From the NCBI GenBank assembly GCA_950295325.1, contig OX485804.1, forward strand, positions 4,092,001 through 4,156,000: a DNA stretch of 64,000 bases. Reading direction: 5' to 3'. Source of the DNA: Polytrichum commune (Eukaryota > Streptophyta > Polytrichopsida > Polytrichales > Polytrichaceae). The position numbers and the translations under genes were made by a program. The notes under the pieces were generated by a model. It saw only the letters and a list, made by a program, of their open reading frames with translations. It was not told the DNA's origin and searched no databases. Positions 34,691 to 46,689 of the stretch are shown one piece after another. The first letter of the stretch is position 1. Each line of letters opens with the position of its first letter.

Positions 34691-34891
34691 GGGCAAGTTA
34701 AGGTGGTCTTGGATGTGGCTGCATGAGGATTCAAAGTAGGAATACAGGTGGAGCCTAGAGACAGCAAAGGGAGGAATTTTTTCCACAGTGAAGATCCGGA
34801 GGTGCATGAATATATGCCGCAGCGTGGGCAATCTGATTTTGGGATCTAAGCATTTGTAGATGAGATCAAGTTGGCGTGCATCCCGCTCCAA

Positions 34892-36249
34892 TTCCCAACC
34901 ACCACCAAGGTCTCATGCCTTGTCTACGTACGTACACCACGTACACTCCCCTTTCCACAACACCCGCACCGATACACTGTAGGTTTAGTTCGGTCATTGG
35001 CGCATTTCTATGTGAGTAATTAAACGCCATTTGACTCATGAGCCTTGAAGTCATCACAAGCGCATTCCGACACTGGTAATTAACAAGCCTTCAAAACCAA
35101 TGGACTCATAAAACTACTAATGGTTCTCCCAGTTGACAAGATTGTGGTTCAGCCTTTGTGCTAGATCCTTACTTTTTTGCATGATACTATCAGTGAAAAT
35201 GTATATATCAACAGGTACATTCCTTTAGACACATACATGGTACAGACGTTCCAAATTGTGATCAATGGCACTCGGTTGGGGAGTACGTGTCAACTGCTCG
35301 GCAGAGTTAGTATGCTTGCTTGCTATACTTGGATCTATCGAATCCAAATTAATTGAAAGAAGGGAAACATGAGGTGCTCACATCTGACTGATTTATTTTA
35401 TCTGACGAAATAGCACAGATTTGTAGAGTGAGGTTGTCCTATTTGGTCTTCACAACCCAAAGTGACAGGGCTGTATTCCTCCCTCAGCTCTCTTACCAGT
35501 GTTGCTTGTTAATAAAATTAGGAAGCCCAGAGCAACTCATTGGCTCAAGTGGGAGGCCAGTCCTGCCATTTGTGCATCCCTCAACTCAAGTGAATTTTTT
35601 TATATTAAACATCACTTGAGACTAATCTGGTGTAATGGAAGAAGTTGATGAGGGCGCCTACACAGCTGTTGGTGTAGCCATAGCCGGTGCTGGCTATGGG
35701 TACTGCCTTCTCCGGATCTGTGACCAAGAAACCAAAGTGCAAGGAGTGATCTCGATGAATGCCTCCAGACATCTCTACATATGAAGTCCCAATCTGAGAC
35801 GATTACAATAGTTCAGTGGTTTAGTCAACTTACGAGCTGTTGCTGAGTCAACGTTGAAGAAACATCAACAAATTAGAGGAATGTTTGGCCATGGCCAAAA
35901 TGCTGGAGTTAGAAAACATGCAGTTGTTTTACGACGACTAGTTCCTTCTGTTCAAATTTGACATGTACCCGTGTTAGAATTCAGGGATTCACAGGCTTGC
36001 ACTTGTGGATTTACTCGACATCCAACCAGGGAACCGATTGCTTGTTCCTAAGTTAAGTATGCCATAGTGGACATAATTCGTGCTTGAAATTTTGCATTTC
36101 TAGTTTCAGTCCTACGACAACTTTAAACTGTCCACAAATCTCCTCAACTGATTCAGCAGGATAATGATATATCCCATATTTTTCAGCTGCAGTTTGAAAC
36201 GTCATTTCGTACTTAGTTCTTCAACAAACGAGTACGCAGCATACAGCCG
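34892..36249. other. No gene recognised
   Basis: A 49-codon frame at 35635-35784 (MEEVDEGAYTAVGVAIAGAG...) is open but unrecognised. Sequence near 35765-35820 weakly resembles 44400-44460, so it may be part of the repeat family around 38.7 and 44.5 kb. Confidence 0.4.
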
Positions 36250-36395
36250 GGTTCCCAACACAGAGCGAACTGTTCTTTCGCCTTTTACTAAAGAATACCG
36301 TGCGCTGGGTACACATATCGGCTTGCCTTCTTTTTGGAATGCCCTCAACAGGGTCCACCCAAGAAAACTAAAGCCGGAAAGTAATACCACCAAGT
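36250..36395 (-). repeat. Repeat copy, inverted partner of 37512-37650
   Basis: Its reverse complement matches 37512-37650, including GCGCACGGTATTCT, AGTAAAAGGCGAAAGAA and AGTTCGCTCTG. On the minus strand it stays open as ARYSLVKGERTVRSVLGTRL. The partner encodes ARYSLVKGERIVRSALSTRL on the plus strand. Confidence 0.85.
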
Positions 36396-37511
36396 CTATG
36401 GGCTAATCTTAAGATTATTCAACGTGGTCTGAAGCATTGGTAGGACACATCTAGTAAACACCATTCCTTCTGTCCTTCGTTCAATGGAAGAAAAACACGA
36501 AGTGTATCATAGGGGTACCTAAGTAGTTGCGATACAACTGATGGGAAGAGGGTCATGTTTCATACAGTACACTGTTTAAAGCTTCTACATGTCATATACT
36601 GTCACAAGTTTCAAGATTCGGGGGTCACGGTGAGCCCATAAGCCTGCCATGGACATAGAATGGTCGAAGATCTCACAGTACCGCTGCTGAGAACCAGTTT
36701 TTGGTTCATTTTTAGATTATGATTCTTGAGTCAACAGTAGTAGTGTTCGTTGGGCCTTCCGGTATGTATGAGATTGTAGAGATTCTTGGGGAATTCCAGG
36801 TTGAAATTACGATTTGGATATGGTACAAAATACTGCAGAGGCCAGATCATTCTCTTTGGAGACTTCATTAATTTAGCCGTCCTGGTATGTTTTTCCTGCT
36901 GCAAGTTTAAACCTTTCCAACCCGGAGCTGGCTCCTTGGTCAATTGGCAATTGTCATACTACAGTTTGTGCCTAATTTACAACAAAAACGTTATATGAAC
37001 AAGTTGCACCTCAAGAAGAATCTACAGAACAGTCCAGTGTGATTCACTCTTCTTTTCTTCTCTTAACTGCCAATTACCAAACTCACGAAATGCAGAGATT
37101 GGGTCACTGAAAGTCTGCTGTCTGTGCCGAAGCTAGTTTAAACAGCAACACTGAAGTCAGGCACTAGTGCGTTCAATGGCATCTACTGTCATCCCGGGCG
37201 ACGTTATACCGGCATAACGTCTACTTCGGAGCAGGATCGTGAAGGTCGCTATGGCGTCAATTTCTGTGCAGTCTTGCAGAGCATCGCTTATAGCGACGCC
37301 GTGTTGGGGTTTATGGCTTGTGTGTGATTAGCTCCGATGAGTCTGAGGCTGGTGGGCCTTTCGAACCTTGTCAGTGCCGCTACCTTCGAAGCTGCACCGC
37401 TGGTTGAGGGATCCTCCTTACCACTCCAACTTCGGTGTTTTTCGTACACCATCTTTTAAGTTTTACTCCCTAGGGTTGAGCAAGTTTTCGACCTTTGGAA
37501 GATTACAGCTT

Positions 37512-37650
37512 CCTCCGGCTTAGTTTTCCTTGGGTGGGCTCCGGTGGGAGCAATCCAAAAAGAATTCGACGCCTGTAATTGTATTCAGCGCACGGTATTC
37601 TCTAGTAAAAGGCGAAAGAATAGTTCGCTCTGCGCTGAGCACCAGGCTTC
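37512..37650 (+). repeat. Repeat copy, inverted partner of 36250-36395
   Basis: See the partner copy. The pair is separated by about 1.1 kb in opposite orientation, so a read-through transcript could fold back. The shared peptide reading has only three changes in twenty residues, but no domain is recognised. Confidence 0.85.
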
Positions 37651-38742
37651 ATGATTCTTCGACATCTGACAGCCACTGGCTCATATGTGGTGTTGGATTC
37701 ACAAATTTTTCTGTCGATATGGTATAAATGTGCTTTAATTTTCTGAAGGCTTCTGTGATAGCTTGATTAATTGCCGTTAATACTCCCTCAACGTTCTCAT
37801 AACTTTGTTCTTACAAGACGGGCATAACATATATACCACTGCAGTCTGTCCAAGCAATGTCGACAATGAACTTTTCCTTGAATTTGGATTCTAGAAACTG
37901 TCACGGATTTCCTTAATTTATTACAGTTTTCAAAAAATATTGCAACAGGCTTGGAGAAGTGACGGTAATTGGTTTCAGTATCATCTCCCCTAGAAGTAGT
38001 GTTGTGATTGCAGAATCAAGCTATCTGTTGAACTCAACAAGATTCCAGTGGCAGACAACAAAGAACCTCACTCTCGTATGTGTATTCATTCCCTCACGAA
38101 ACATGGAACCAATGTAACCTCACGAAACATGGAACCAATGTAACCTCACAAACAATTTCGAATATCAGAGGACTCGACCAAAGGCACAACAAAACTATAG
38201 TCTAGTGATTTGTCCTGAAGGGAACAGAAATTTCACTGCAATTAGTTCACTGTGGGAGCAAAGCAGACGACCACTTATGAACAAAATTGTCAGCGTCTTT
38301 CTGCTTCGGACGGTGGTTATTCCATATTTTTGCTTCTGGCTAGGACAAACTTATACAGCTGTATAAATTTGGAGCAAATAAAGAGCAAATAAAGAAATGG
38401 AGAGAACCGATTGGTACAAGAAATGACCAATCCACCGTAACTGATTTTGCGAATTACTTCTGTGTCTAGCCTTTGTGTAGCATGTACAGCAAGTGGCCAC
38501 AAGACACTTGGGAATCTTATTTCATTGTTGATTAAGCATCTATGCGTTCTTGAACAGTGCGTCATGCTTTGGCAATATGCGCAAGGTTATAAGAGGAATT
38601 TGCGTTGGTGACTCAGATGCGTATGGTCTTCGTCTCATGTGCACAACCTCTGCAATCACAGTAATTCACAACACTTGATCTTCACGTGGATGAAAGAGTC
38701 ACAAATTCGCACCGATTCACCTAGATAGACATACAAATTAGA
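37651..38742. other. No gene recognised
   Basis: Only short frames. A perfect short tandem (CCTCACGAAACATGGAACCA, twice) lies at about 38092-38132. Confidence 0.4.
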
Positions 38743-39193
38743 TTTTCATTGTGAGGTCCGAGCCTATGGCAGACCTTGCAGAAATTCTGGGGCGCCCTTG
38801 CGGACACCGCAGGGGGGTTGGAAATAGTTTTCAACCAGCAATTGACGCGTCTCGGTTTCACCTCATTAACTGCGTCATTGCCCCAAGCGCAAAGATAAAG
38901 GGGCACTTCATCTCCGGGCTTTATATACATCTGCGTTTCTGAATTCGTTGCAAACCTTATGGGCGTTGGACACAGCATGCTTGACTTCCATTCTGATAAG
39001 ATGGACAGGACAACTTCGATCGACTCTGCAGTGAGCTAATTGGATAATCTCCTGCAATCCTCTTGCACATACCAGACTCCAACATTTATAATCTCAGAAG
39101 AACTCCACGATACCAATGTTGAACTTAATATCTTGAACATATGTCTGATGTCATGTAATAAAATTCATTGTTTGAGGATTGTCATTCTGAACT
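38743..39193 (+). repeat. Repeat copy A, partner of 44517-44957
   Basis: The first 140 bp (38751-38895) match the partner almost exactly: GTGAGGTCCGAGC, GCAGACCTTGCAGAAATTCT, then GGGGCGCCCTTGCGGACACC. Both strands stay open through this core. The remainder is similar but diverged, ending at about CATTGTTTGAGGATTGTCATTC. The core is far better conserved than its flanks. Confidence 0.88.
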
Positions 39194-42100
39194 CCTGCCT
39201 CATGGTGTGATATCAACTGAAATGTTTTCATCCGATTGTGTCTGTAATGAGGGTCCCAGCGCCCAAGTAGTAAAGGGAAGCTTGCAATTACAATCAGCTC
39301 CAACTGGATTGGCACTTTGAGAACATGAAATCATCTTCTCCAAGACCTTATATTGTGCACATTTATTGAGCGCAGTTCAATTTGCAGGTATAGTTTCGTA
39401 TAAGCTCAGTGGAAAGACGCATTGACGTCTGTGGGCAAAAATTCATGAAAATGGTTTCCAGAATTGATGCTTGATGCAATGACAATGTTTGTCAGGCATT
39501 GATGCTTGATATTGTGAGTTGGCATGAGAGAGCACCCTAAGTAGGATTTAATGGTCCAATGTGAAATGATAACGTGAAAGAATTCAAACTGTCCTTTGAG
39601 AAAGAACTATAGACAATGTAAGCACATTCTATCCTTCTTGTTACAGGTAATTGCCATGTCTTCTCAATTGATGTCACACTAGGGGTTGGAATACCCACAT
39701 GTGACCAGTTTTACAACTGGTAAATCCTCACATGAAACTTAGGTATTATATGGCTCTCGTTTAATTATCTTACTTGAGATACCCAGTTCCACAAGAGTAT
39801 TCTATTCGTGCAATGTATCAATCTATTGACTATCTGTACTGTACATATGTCAGTGTCTAAATGTAGACCGACAAGATTGCTTTTGAGCAAAGCATCAAGT
39901 GACATGTTCTCCAAAATGCTCAGCATTGATGCTCCTGGTTTCGTTTGGACTCTGGAGTACTTGTATTTGACTTTTCCTATATTACAGATTTGATCGATAA
40001 GGGTGTCACGGCAATTACTCCAACACCACAAACAAGCAATCTTAGTGCTATAATCAACATACTCTGTCGATAACCTCTCAAATTCTAGTAGTGCATTACA
40101 ATCCGAAGCACCTCACTTTTCCCTATCTCTCGATCTCAACCTGTTCACTTTCTCTTCCTCAACCAGCTTGATCGTCGTCCTCTGAGCAAGCACATGTTCC
40201 AATCCAATAAAGGTAGTAATTCGTCCATGATGATGTGACGAAAATGCAGCTTGGGGCAGGATTCGACTAGAGCTGGACATAGATTCTCTGAATCATGTAA
40301 CCTAACTCCAGCTGGGAGGATGCAGCTGCGGTCATCCCTCTCAGAATTTTTGTAATACCATCTCAGAAAAAACGCAACAGCAGGCGACAATACAATGTTC
40401 ACTTTGCCTGCGATGATAGCCATTACTCCTCCCAGGAATTCAGCAGACCAAAATGTCATGTTGAGAAGGCCCATCAGAATAGTCACCTCACAGTATAATG
40501 GTTTACAAGTATTGTAATACTCCATCCAATCAGTCTCTAGTTAAAGAAAAATAATCCAATGCTCAGCATCATTAAGAAAAACTACACAGGGATTAGGGTT
40601 ATGGAAGAAACATATGCCCTCAGGGCTTCAATTATTGACTGCACCAGAGTCATAACGCTCTGACAATGTGTCAAAATTTAGTACAATGTTGTGCCCAAAT
40701 AATAAATCAGAGCATTACTACGGTATACCTCTTAGTTGTTTCATCTCCTAATTAATTGAGTGCCACCCTTGCCCTCATGAACAATGAAATCTGCAAAATT
40801 GCAAAATATGACCTTGAGCAACCACAATGTTTCAATGTCAAAGTTGGAAAAAAAAAAGTGTGATTGTAGTCGAACTTATACAATATTCTACACATTCACA
40901 TTTTCTGTTACTCATATATGATGTGACATATAATTAGATCCCTCTAATTCTTGAAATTGCACATTTATGTGACTCTACCTGATTTCTTAGTAGGTGAGTA
41001 ATTCAAAGATGAAAGTTTATTGTATTCATAATTGGAAAAGAAGGACCCACTTCGACAAGTAATAATGTAATGAACTTATCAACCCAAGTAGCAATTTACA
41101 AAAAAATTCATTCAGTGTTTGCTCACTATCGTTCAAATCAGTGTCAATGTAACTAGAGTTATTATTATGATACTATATTTTCACTGCATAAATCATGTCT
41201 AATTTATACTATTTTCTGAGTCAAACACTTAGCAATTAATTTATCTCTATAAACCATTGGGCGGTCAAGTATATTGGGGATACTAACCTCAGCCATCCTT
41301 CGCTATGACCATGTTAAAAACCTCCTGATTGAGAAGGATGGGCAACTCTAGAGGAGAGAAACTGCTGTAATCATTTACATGATCTTTCAATGAAGTAATA
41401 GTAATGGTGGAGATCGCCTGACACATTGGAATGCCATAGGTTTAGGGTTGCAGTGTTTTTTCTATTGGCCACATACGAGATATACTGCAAACTTCTCAGG
41501 GGTTGAGGATCTTTGTGGATGGGACCAAGTAATGAGGCAGAATATGCAGTTGTAGTGATAGTTGGCGCAGAAATATTGGATGCATCGAAAGACACATCCA
41601 AATCTGTCAAATTTGGAGTGAGAATGTGAAAACTCAAGTTCTCCATGAATCAGGAGTTACTGTTGTACATGGACATGCAATAGAAACCCACAGCTCGTAT
41701 GGGTTGCTCTCATTTAATATTTTGTAAACATGACCAATGGAATAGTTTAGATTCTTTCCTTGCAGGAATATTTGCTGCACCTGGACGTCAGGTACATTGC
41801 AACTTAGTTAGGTGAGTGAGACCGAGAACCCAACTATCAAGATCAGGAAGACTATCCAACAAACACTACGAGAGGGGCTTGGGTCTCTTCTGGTTCTTGT
41901 CTTGCATCATAGTTTGGAAAAAACAGGATTTGGCAGGCCAGCAAGATTCTTTCAAAGTTGTACCCATATTGCAGTGATAACATTTTTTTATTCCAGAACC
42001 AAGTATGAAGTAAAACTTTGCCAATGTGCATACTCGACACAAATATTTAGAGACTTCTTTCCATGCTACAACTTTGTATGAATGTGCACTAAACAACTCA

Positions 42101-44516
42101 TCTCACCTGTGTGAAGTGTATGTAATTAACTGTGACTCAACCCACTTCATGAGCAGATCATAAGTTTGAATCATTAAAAACTGTGGACAACAAGAATAGC
42201 AGCTTGCTTTTCTTTGAAATCTCGGAAAAAATTGCCAATCTTTTGGTTCAATTATACATTTGCCATTGGGGTGGCGTGGCTGACATGCTTCTCAACATGT
42301 GATGGTTGAGCATGCACCCCACCTGCTACTGCACCAGCCAGAGGTTGCCCAAAATATTCACATAAACATCACCACTTAAGCATCACTCAGTGTTGAATCT
42401 CAAACAACAGGTACACCCTAAAAGCCACTACATCGATCAGACATATTGTGCAGAAATAAGAGTTACATAGCTGCTTTACATGTGTGGTCATGTGTCAATG
42501 TTTCACCTAGCAGCAAGAGAATCAATATCTGCTCTACAATTATCCTGCCATCACAAAGCGATTGTATTAGGCATATCCTTGTAATATAAAAGGATCTTAA
42601 TCACTGGAAGAGCAATTGAACTCGGTCAAAATATTGCTGCATTCAGGAACATTTATATAGTGCAGATTTCAGTATATATGCTAACCTGCTCAACAGCCTC
42701 AGCTTAACTTCGGCAGGTGACAGTGGAATCGAGTAGCAGAGTGGACATCAAGTGGGAAAGTCACAGGTATTGGGAGACTCACAAAAGAGCACTCATAAAG
42801 CTCAGCAGTCAGTGGGCTTCTATAAGAAAAGATAACGTCACCTGAACAAAAGCCTCAAGAATGTGCACACATAAACCCTAAACCCTGTTCCTGCATAAGT
42901 GGACTTCTCCAGGCCTACTTCTAGGACATGGCTATGAAACTCCTTCATCCACATAAACTCAGTATGCTCATTTAAGTAGCTGCATTCGCTACACATATAA
43001 GTCAAGTTTGTATAAGAACGAGTCGGTGTGCTTCAATCCACAATCACAGTCCATATAAATACATCGCATACCTTGAAGCTGTACATCAATAATTGGGCAA
43101 AAGCTCCTGTGCTTGAAAATGTATTTGACAGAATAGTCAGAAAAGTGACTGCATGTGATCCGAAGCCCTCCGTTTCATTTCAGGAAAGAGTCCATAAGCT
43201 TCAAGATCCCAGCCACTAATTTCTCCATCTGCTCCAATCATCAGTTTCCAAGAATTGACATCACGATTCATCCATTTGAAATTTTCCTTACCTCTTGCAT
43301 GCTTCCCACACTTTAAATACATGCTTTCTTGGTCACTTTAGGTTTTGCAGTCTTATACTTTGGGATTCTTGTGTAGGCACCACAATCAGACATTCTGATC
43401 TTCGAAGTCTAACTGAGATTTTATCCACAGTTATCAACCAACGAATATATGTTGTTGGGATCTTATCAACCTTCAATCCACTCTAGAGCACGCAAAAGAG
43501 TAATGCTTCCTGATCACCAACTGCACAAATGCTTATGCATGCAAGAAAGATCGTACTCGCTTGTTGAAGCCAGTTGCATTCTTACTGGCAATCCTGCCGA
43601 TAGCTTGTCAACCATGTTGTCCACCACTGGGTGGGATCCCTAGTAGACTCCTCTCAAAGTTATTTTAATCATCTGCGGTTTGCCTCAATCGACATACTTC
43701 AACCGGTATCAGTCAAAATCTTTCCACAACAGAGAAACCGAATCTATTCGTTTCACGAGGACGGGAATCTGACGCATAACTGAAGGATTGGCATTTGAGA
43801 ATGATTTGCACTCTGATGATGATCACCTCCTGAGGAGCCCTCTCCTTCTCCATTAAAAGAGACCAGCAATAAAGACGGGTGGATACTACATGAACATTTG
43901 AAAATTTTGATCGCATAAACATCCTGCTTACACAAATCCTCAATCGCTGAAAAACACGTCAGAAGCAGTTCAAGTATAGTCTTCTCCACAATACAGGGGT
44001 TTAGGGTTTAGGGTTCAGCCAACCAAGTCCATGTCCCGTCCCCAATATCAAACATTGTTGTGAAGGAGACCTCAACATGGTCGGAGACATGTTTCCAGGA
44101 TGACTGCAATTCACAATTCACATACCCGCACATCTATATTAGATGTATGGCCGTATATGAGTGATAAGTCAATTACCAGTGTACTAGCTCATATCAATAA
44201 GCTTCTCCGCTCCAACAGTACTGCTCATATTGATAAGCTTCTCCGCTCCGACAGTACTGCTCATAATGCAACTATTGTCAACATCGACTAGCCACAATAT
44301 CAATCAAGCAGGTAGTGCCACCTACTATCTGCTTGCATTAACTACTTGCCAAATTACATCTGTGACTAAGAGGTGAAGAAAATTATTCGATGACCAAGGC
44401 CTCCAGAGAGTTCTACGTACGATGTCACAGTCTGAGTCGCGTTACAGTAGTTCGCAAATCGGCAGAGGACACAGTTTTGCGACGAGTCACCTGAGCGTAA
44501 ATGCTAGTTAGGTTTA
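39194..44516. other. Long stretch with no recognised gene
   Basis: Frames of 88-126 residues exist (40145-40525 minus; 39765-40031 minus; 41371-41646 minus), but none shows a known domain. Telomere-like TTTAGGG units lie at 43998-44015. The texture differs from the MITE-rich regions. Unrecognised exons of a fast-evolving gene cannot be excluded. Confidence 0.35.
43998..44015 (+). repeat. Short TTTAGGG run (plant telomere-type or telo-box)
   Basis: GGTTTAGGGTTTAGGGTT is read directly. Such short runs are common in plant promoters and 5' UTRs as telo-boxes. It is too short to indicate an internal telomere. Confidence 0.75.
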
Positions 44517-44957
44517 GATCGTGAGGTCCGAGCTTACGGCAGACCTTGCAGAAATTCTGGGGCGCCCTTGCGGACACCGCAGGGGGGTTGGAAATAGTTT
44601 TCAACCAGCAATTGACGCGTCTCGGTTTCACCTCATTAACTGTGTCATTGCCCCAAGCGCAAAGATGAGGAAGCCAGTCATCTCCGGGATTTTATATACA
44701 TTTGAATTGCTGAACTTCGCTGCAAACCTTATGGGGGTGGAGACAGCACGCTAGCTCCATTTCCACGAGATTGACAGCACGCTTCGATCGATGCAATGAG
44801 CTAATCAGACAACCTTTTGCAAGCCTCGTGCAAATACCAGGCTCCAGCATTTGTGATCTCGGAAGGCCCCCACGATACCAATGCTGAAAGTCATATTATC
44901 ATGTGTCTAATGTCATGTAATAAAAAGGATTGTTTGAGGAATGTTATTCGTACCCAA
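44517..44957 (+). repeat. Repeat copy B, partner of 38743-39193
   Basis: The conserved core is at 44520-44665. Differences from copy A include CTTACGGC against CCTATGGC and TGTGTC against TGCGTC. The similarity fades near 44957 (GATTGTTTGAGGAATGTTATTC). Plus-strand reading of the core contains AEILGRPCGHRRGVGNSFQP. Minus-strand reading contains NFCKVCRKLGPH. I cannot tell which strand, if either, was ever coding. Confidence 0.88.
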
Positions 44958-45211
44958 GACATAGTTATCCACACCTCGAATTGAAGAAGTGACACTGCCT
45001 TCAAAATCACTCACCATAAAAAATTTAACCCTCCACTAGACTTACGTCAGAGAGAAATTGGCGATAATTACTACCAGACCCGCAAACTCCTCACATAAGA
45101 AACACAAATCAGCTCCAAATCTTGCAGGGGCTCGTGGAACCAAAAAGATATACCTACAATTGAATATTCGAGAATGAAGGAAGACAGAAACTTAGAAACG
45201 TGACTAACTTT

Positions 45212-45709
45212 GGGCCACTTCACACACGAGCCAAGAGCCGTGACCATGAAATTGTGAGAGCCCAAAAGAAAGTGTCCAAAGGCCGTCCCAAGACACCTCC
45301 AAACTCATGTAGTCTGGTCACGGACCCTCAAGTGTAGTGTGAAGTCATATGTGACCGGGCTCTCAACCAAATGCTATTTAAATGAATGTCTATTCATACA
45401 GGTCCTCATACATGATAAAATAAAATAAACCAATGATTGTGAGCGTTCGGAGTGCCATGGTCTCCCGGTTTTGTGTTAGGCCTACCTCCAAAAGGTGGTT
45501 TTGAAAACAGTCCAAGTGACCATGCAGCATGATCCATTCGATGTCATGTAGGAATCCATATGGACTTTACATCCATCTTGCATTCACATGCTTTGTTGGT
45601 CCCTCAAGCGTAGTGTGAAGTGAACTTGGACCGGCTCCACCTTTTCCACCAATGAGAGTGCTTGAAGTGTACTGGTCACGGGCTCTCAGTCTCATGTGTA
45701 AAGTGGCCC
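45212..45709. mobile_element. TTA-type (PIF/Harbinger-like) MITE, 498 bp
   Basis: The ends are GGGCCACTTCACACACGAGCC and, inverted, CTCATGTGTAAAGTGGCCC. The right flank is TTA and the left flank is TTT, a target site that is one base off. It is an inverted, moderately diverged copy of the MITE at 51576-52065. The flanking sequence (45150-45211 joined to 45710-45800) matches 53885-54030, where no MITE is present. Confidence 0.9.
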
Positions 45710-46239
45710 TTAATTCCAATTGCTTGGAGGACACCTCTCCCTGTCTGCACAGACAACCACGACAGCCATCCGGACCGGCACCGCATTAACTGGAGATAGT
45801 TCATGCAGGGCAGTCCTACCTCTTTAATATGGCACGTTTGGGAAACGAGAAAACCATCATATTATTGGGGTGTCGCACATTCAATAATACGACAAATTGG
45901 ACCTCTTTGTTATAATAACAAGGCACTTCATGAAATCACACACGAAACATTTTTTCATGTATACAAAATATATATATTCTTTTGATCGTCTTTACACATT
46001 CTGCAAATTTTTCTCATGATATCTATGGGGACTTGAAGAAGGGACCCATAGTCCACTAATGTTGCTACTTCAACTAGCAATAGATATCTTATTGAGCTTC
46101 ACCAATATGGCTTGTGGTTTCATTAAATTTTTAGGAGTGAACTCTGATGGGTTGTCCATCAAACATATAGCTAACAATTGAGCATGATGTTGAGCATATG
46201 CCAATTTCATAATAAGTGGAGGTTTTTCATCAACGAGAC
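45710..46239. other. Remainder of a repeat unit plus AT-rich sequence
   Basis: 45715-45800 (TTGCTTGGAGGACACCTCTC...) is homologous to 53945-54030. The rest up to the transposase fossil holds degenerate minus-strand coding with stops. Confidence 0.5.
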
Positions 46240-46689
46240 CAAGGGCTTTGCATTAAGGTCAAGACTAAGTGGCTCTATTCTCTATCCCAAGGCCGTATTA
46301 ACTAGCTCTAACATGTAGTATTCAACTTCAATGATGTCTTCATCTTTCATGGTGAGATAATCTTCAAATGGCATCTCATCTTGTCCAAGCTGCAGTTTTG
46401 ATATGAGGAGTGCCAAGTCTTTGGAATCCTTGGTGAGTCTTGACTTTCCCTAGTAGTTTCAGATAATTTGAGGATCCAGAACTGTCCAAACCTTACAGCT
46501 CCCAAGAATGACTTGTTTAATATTGGGTTTAACTTTTATCAAATCATGTTGTCGATCTGAATCAAATTCTGATAAAGCCCTCTCGAGCAACTTGGACTTG
46601 TATTGCAATTTGAAAACAACAATTATATCTTGGTCAAGTGGTTGCATCATACTTGTGCAATTAGGAGGTAGAAATACAATCGAAAACAA
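46240..46689 (-). pseudogene. pogo/Tigger-like DDE transposase fossil
   Basis: The minus-strand frame from 46689 to 46459 reads VFLPPNCTSMMQPLDQDIIV and VFKLQYKSKLLERALSE. This is the signature C-terminal part of DDE_1 transposases of the Tigger/jerky/pogo type (family consensus LPPNTTSLIQPMDQG). After an in-frame stop near 46459, coding-like sequence continues (SRLTKDSKDLALLISKLQLG, then MPFEDYLTMKDEDIIEVEYY) towards 46240. The catalytic core upstream is not recognisable. It is a dead fragment. Confidence 0.78.

Noticed and set aside
34400-34891. 163-residue minus-strand open frame
   Set aside because: No domain, and it covers only one copy of a diverged tandem repeat. The sister copy does not keep the frame, so I did not call it a gene.
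37330-37375. Hammerhead-ribozyme-like core (CCGATGAGTC ... TTTCGAACC)
   Set aside because: The conserved CUGAUGA has a C for U, the GAAA box is CGAACC, and I could not close stems I and III. Probably chance.
43998-44015. Interstitial telomere
   Set aside because: Only about two and a half TTTAGGG units. Better explained as a telo-box or chance.
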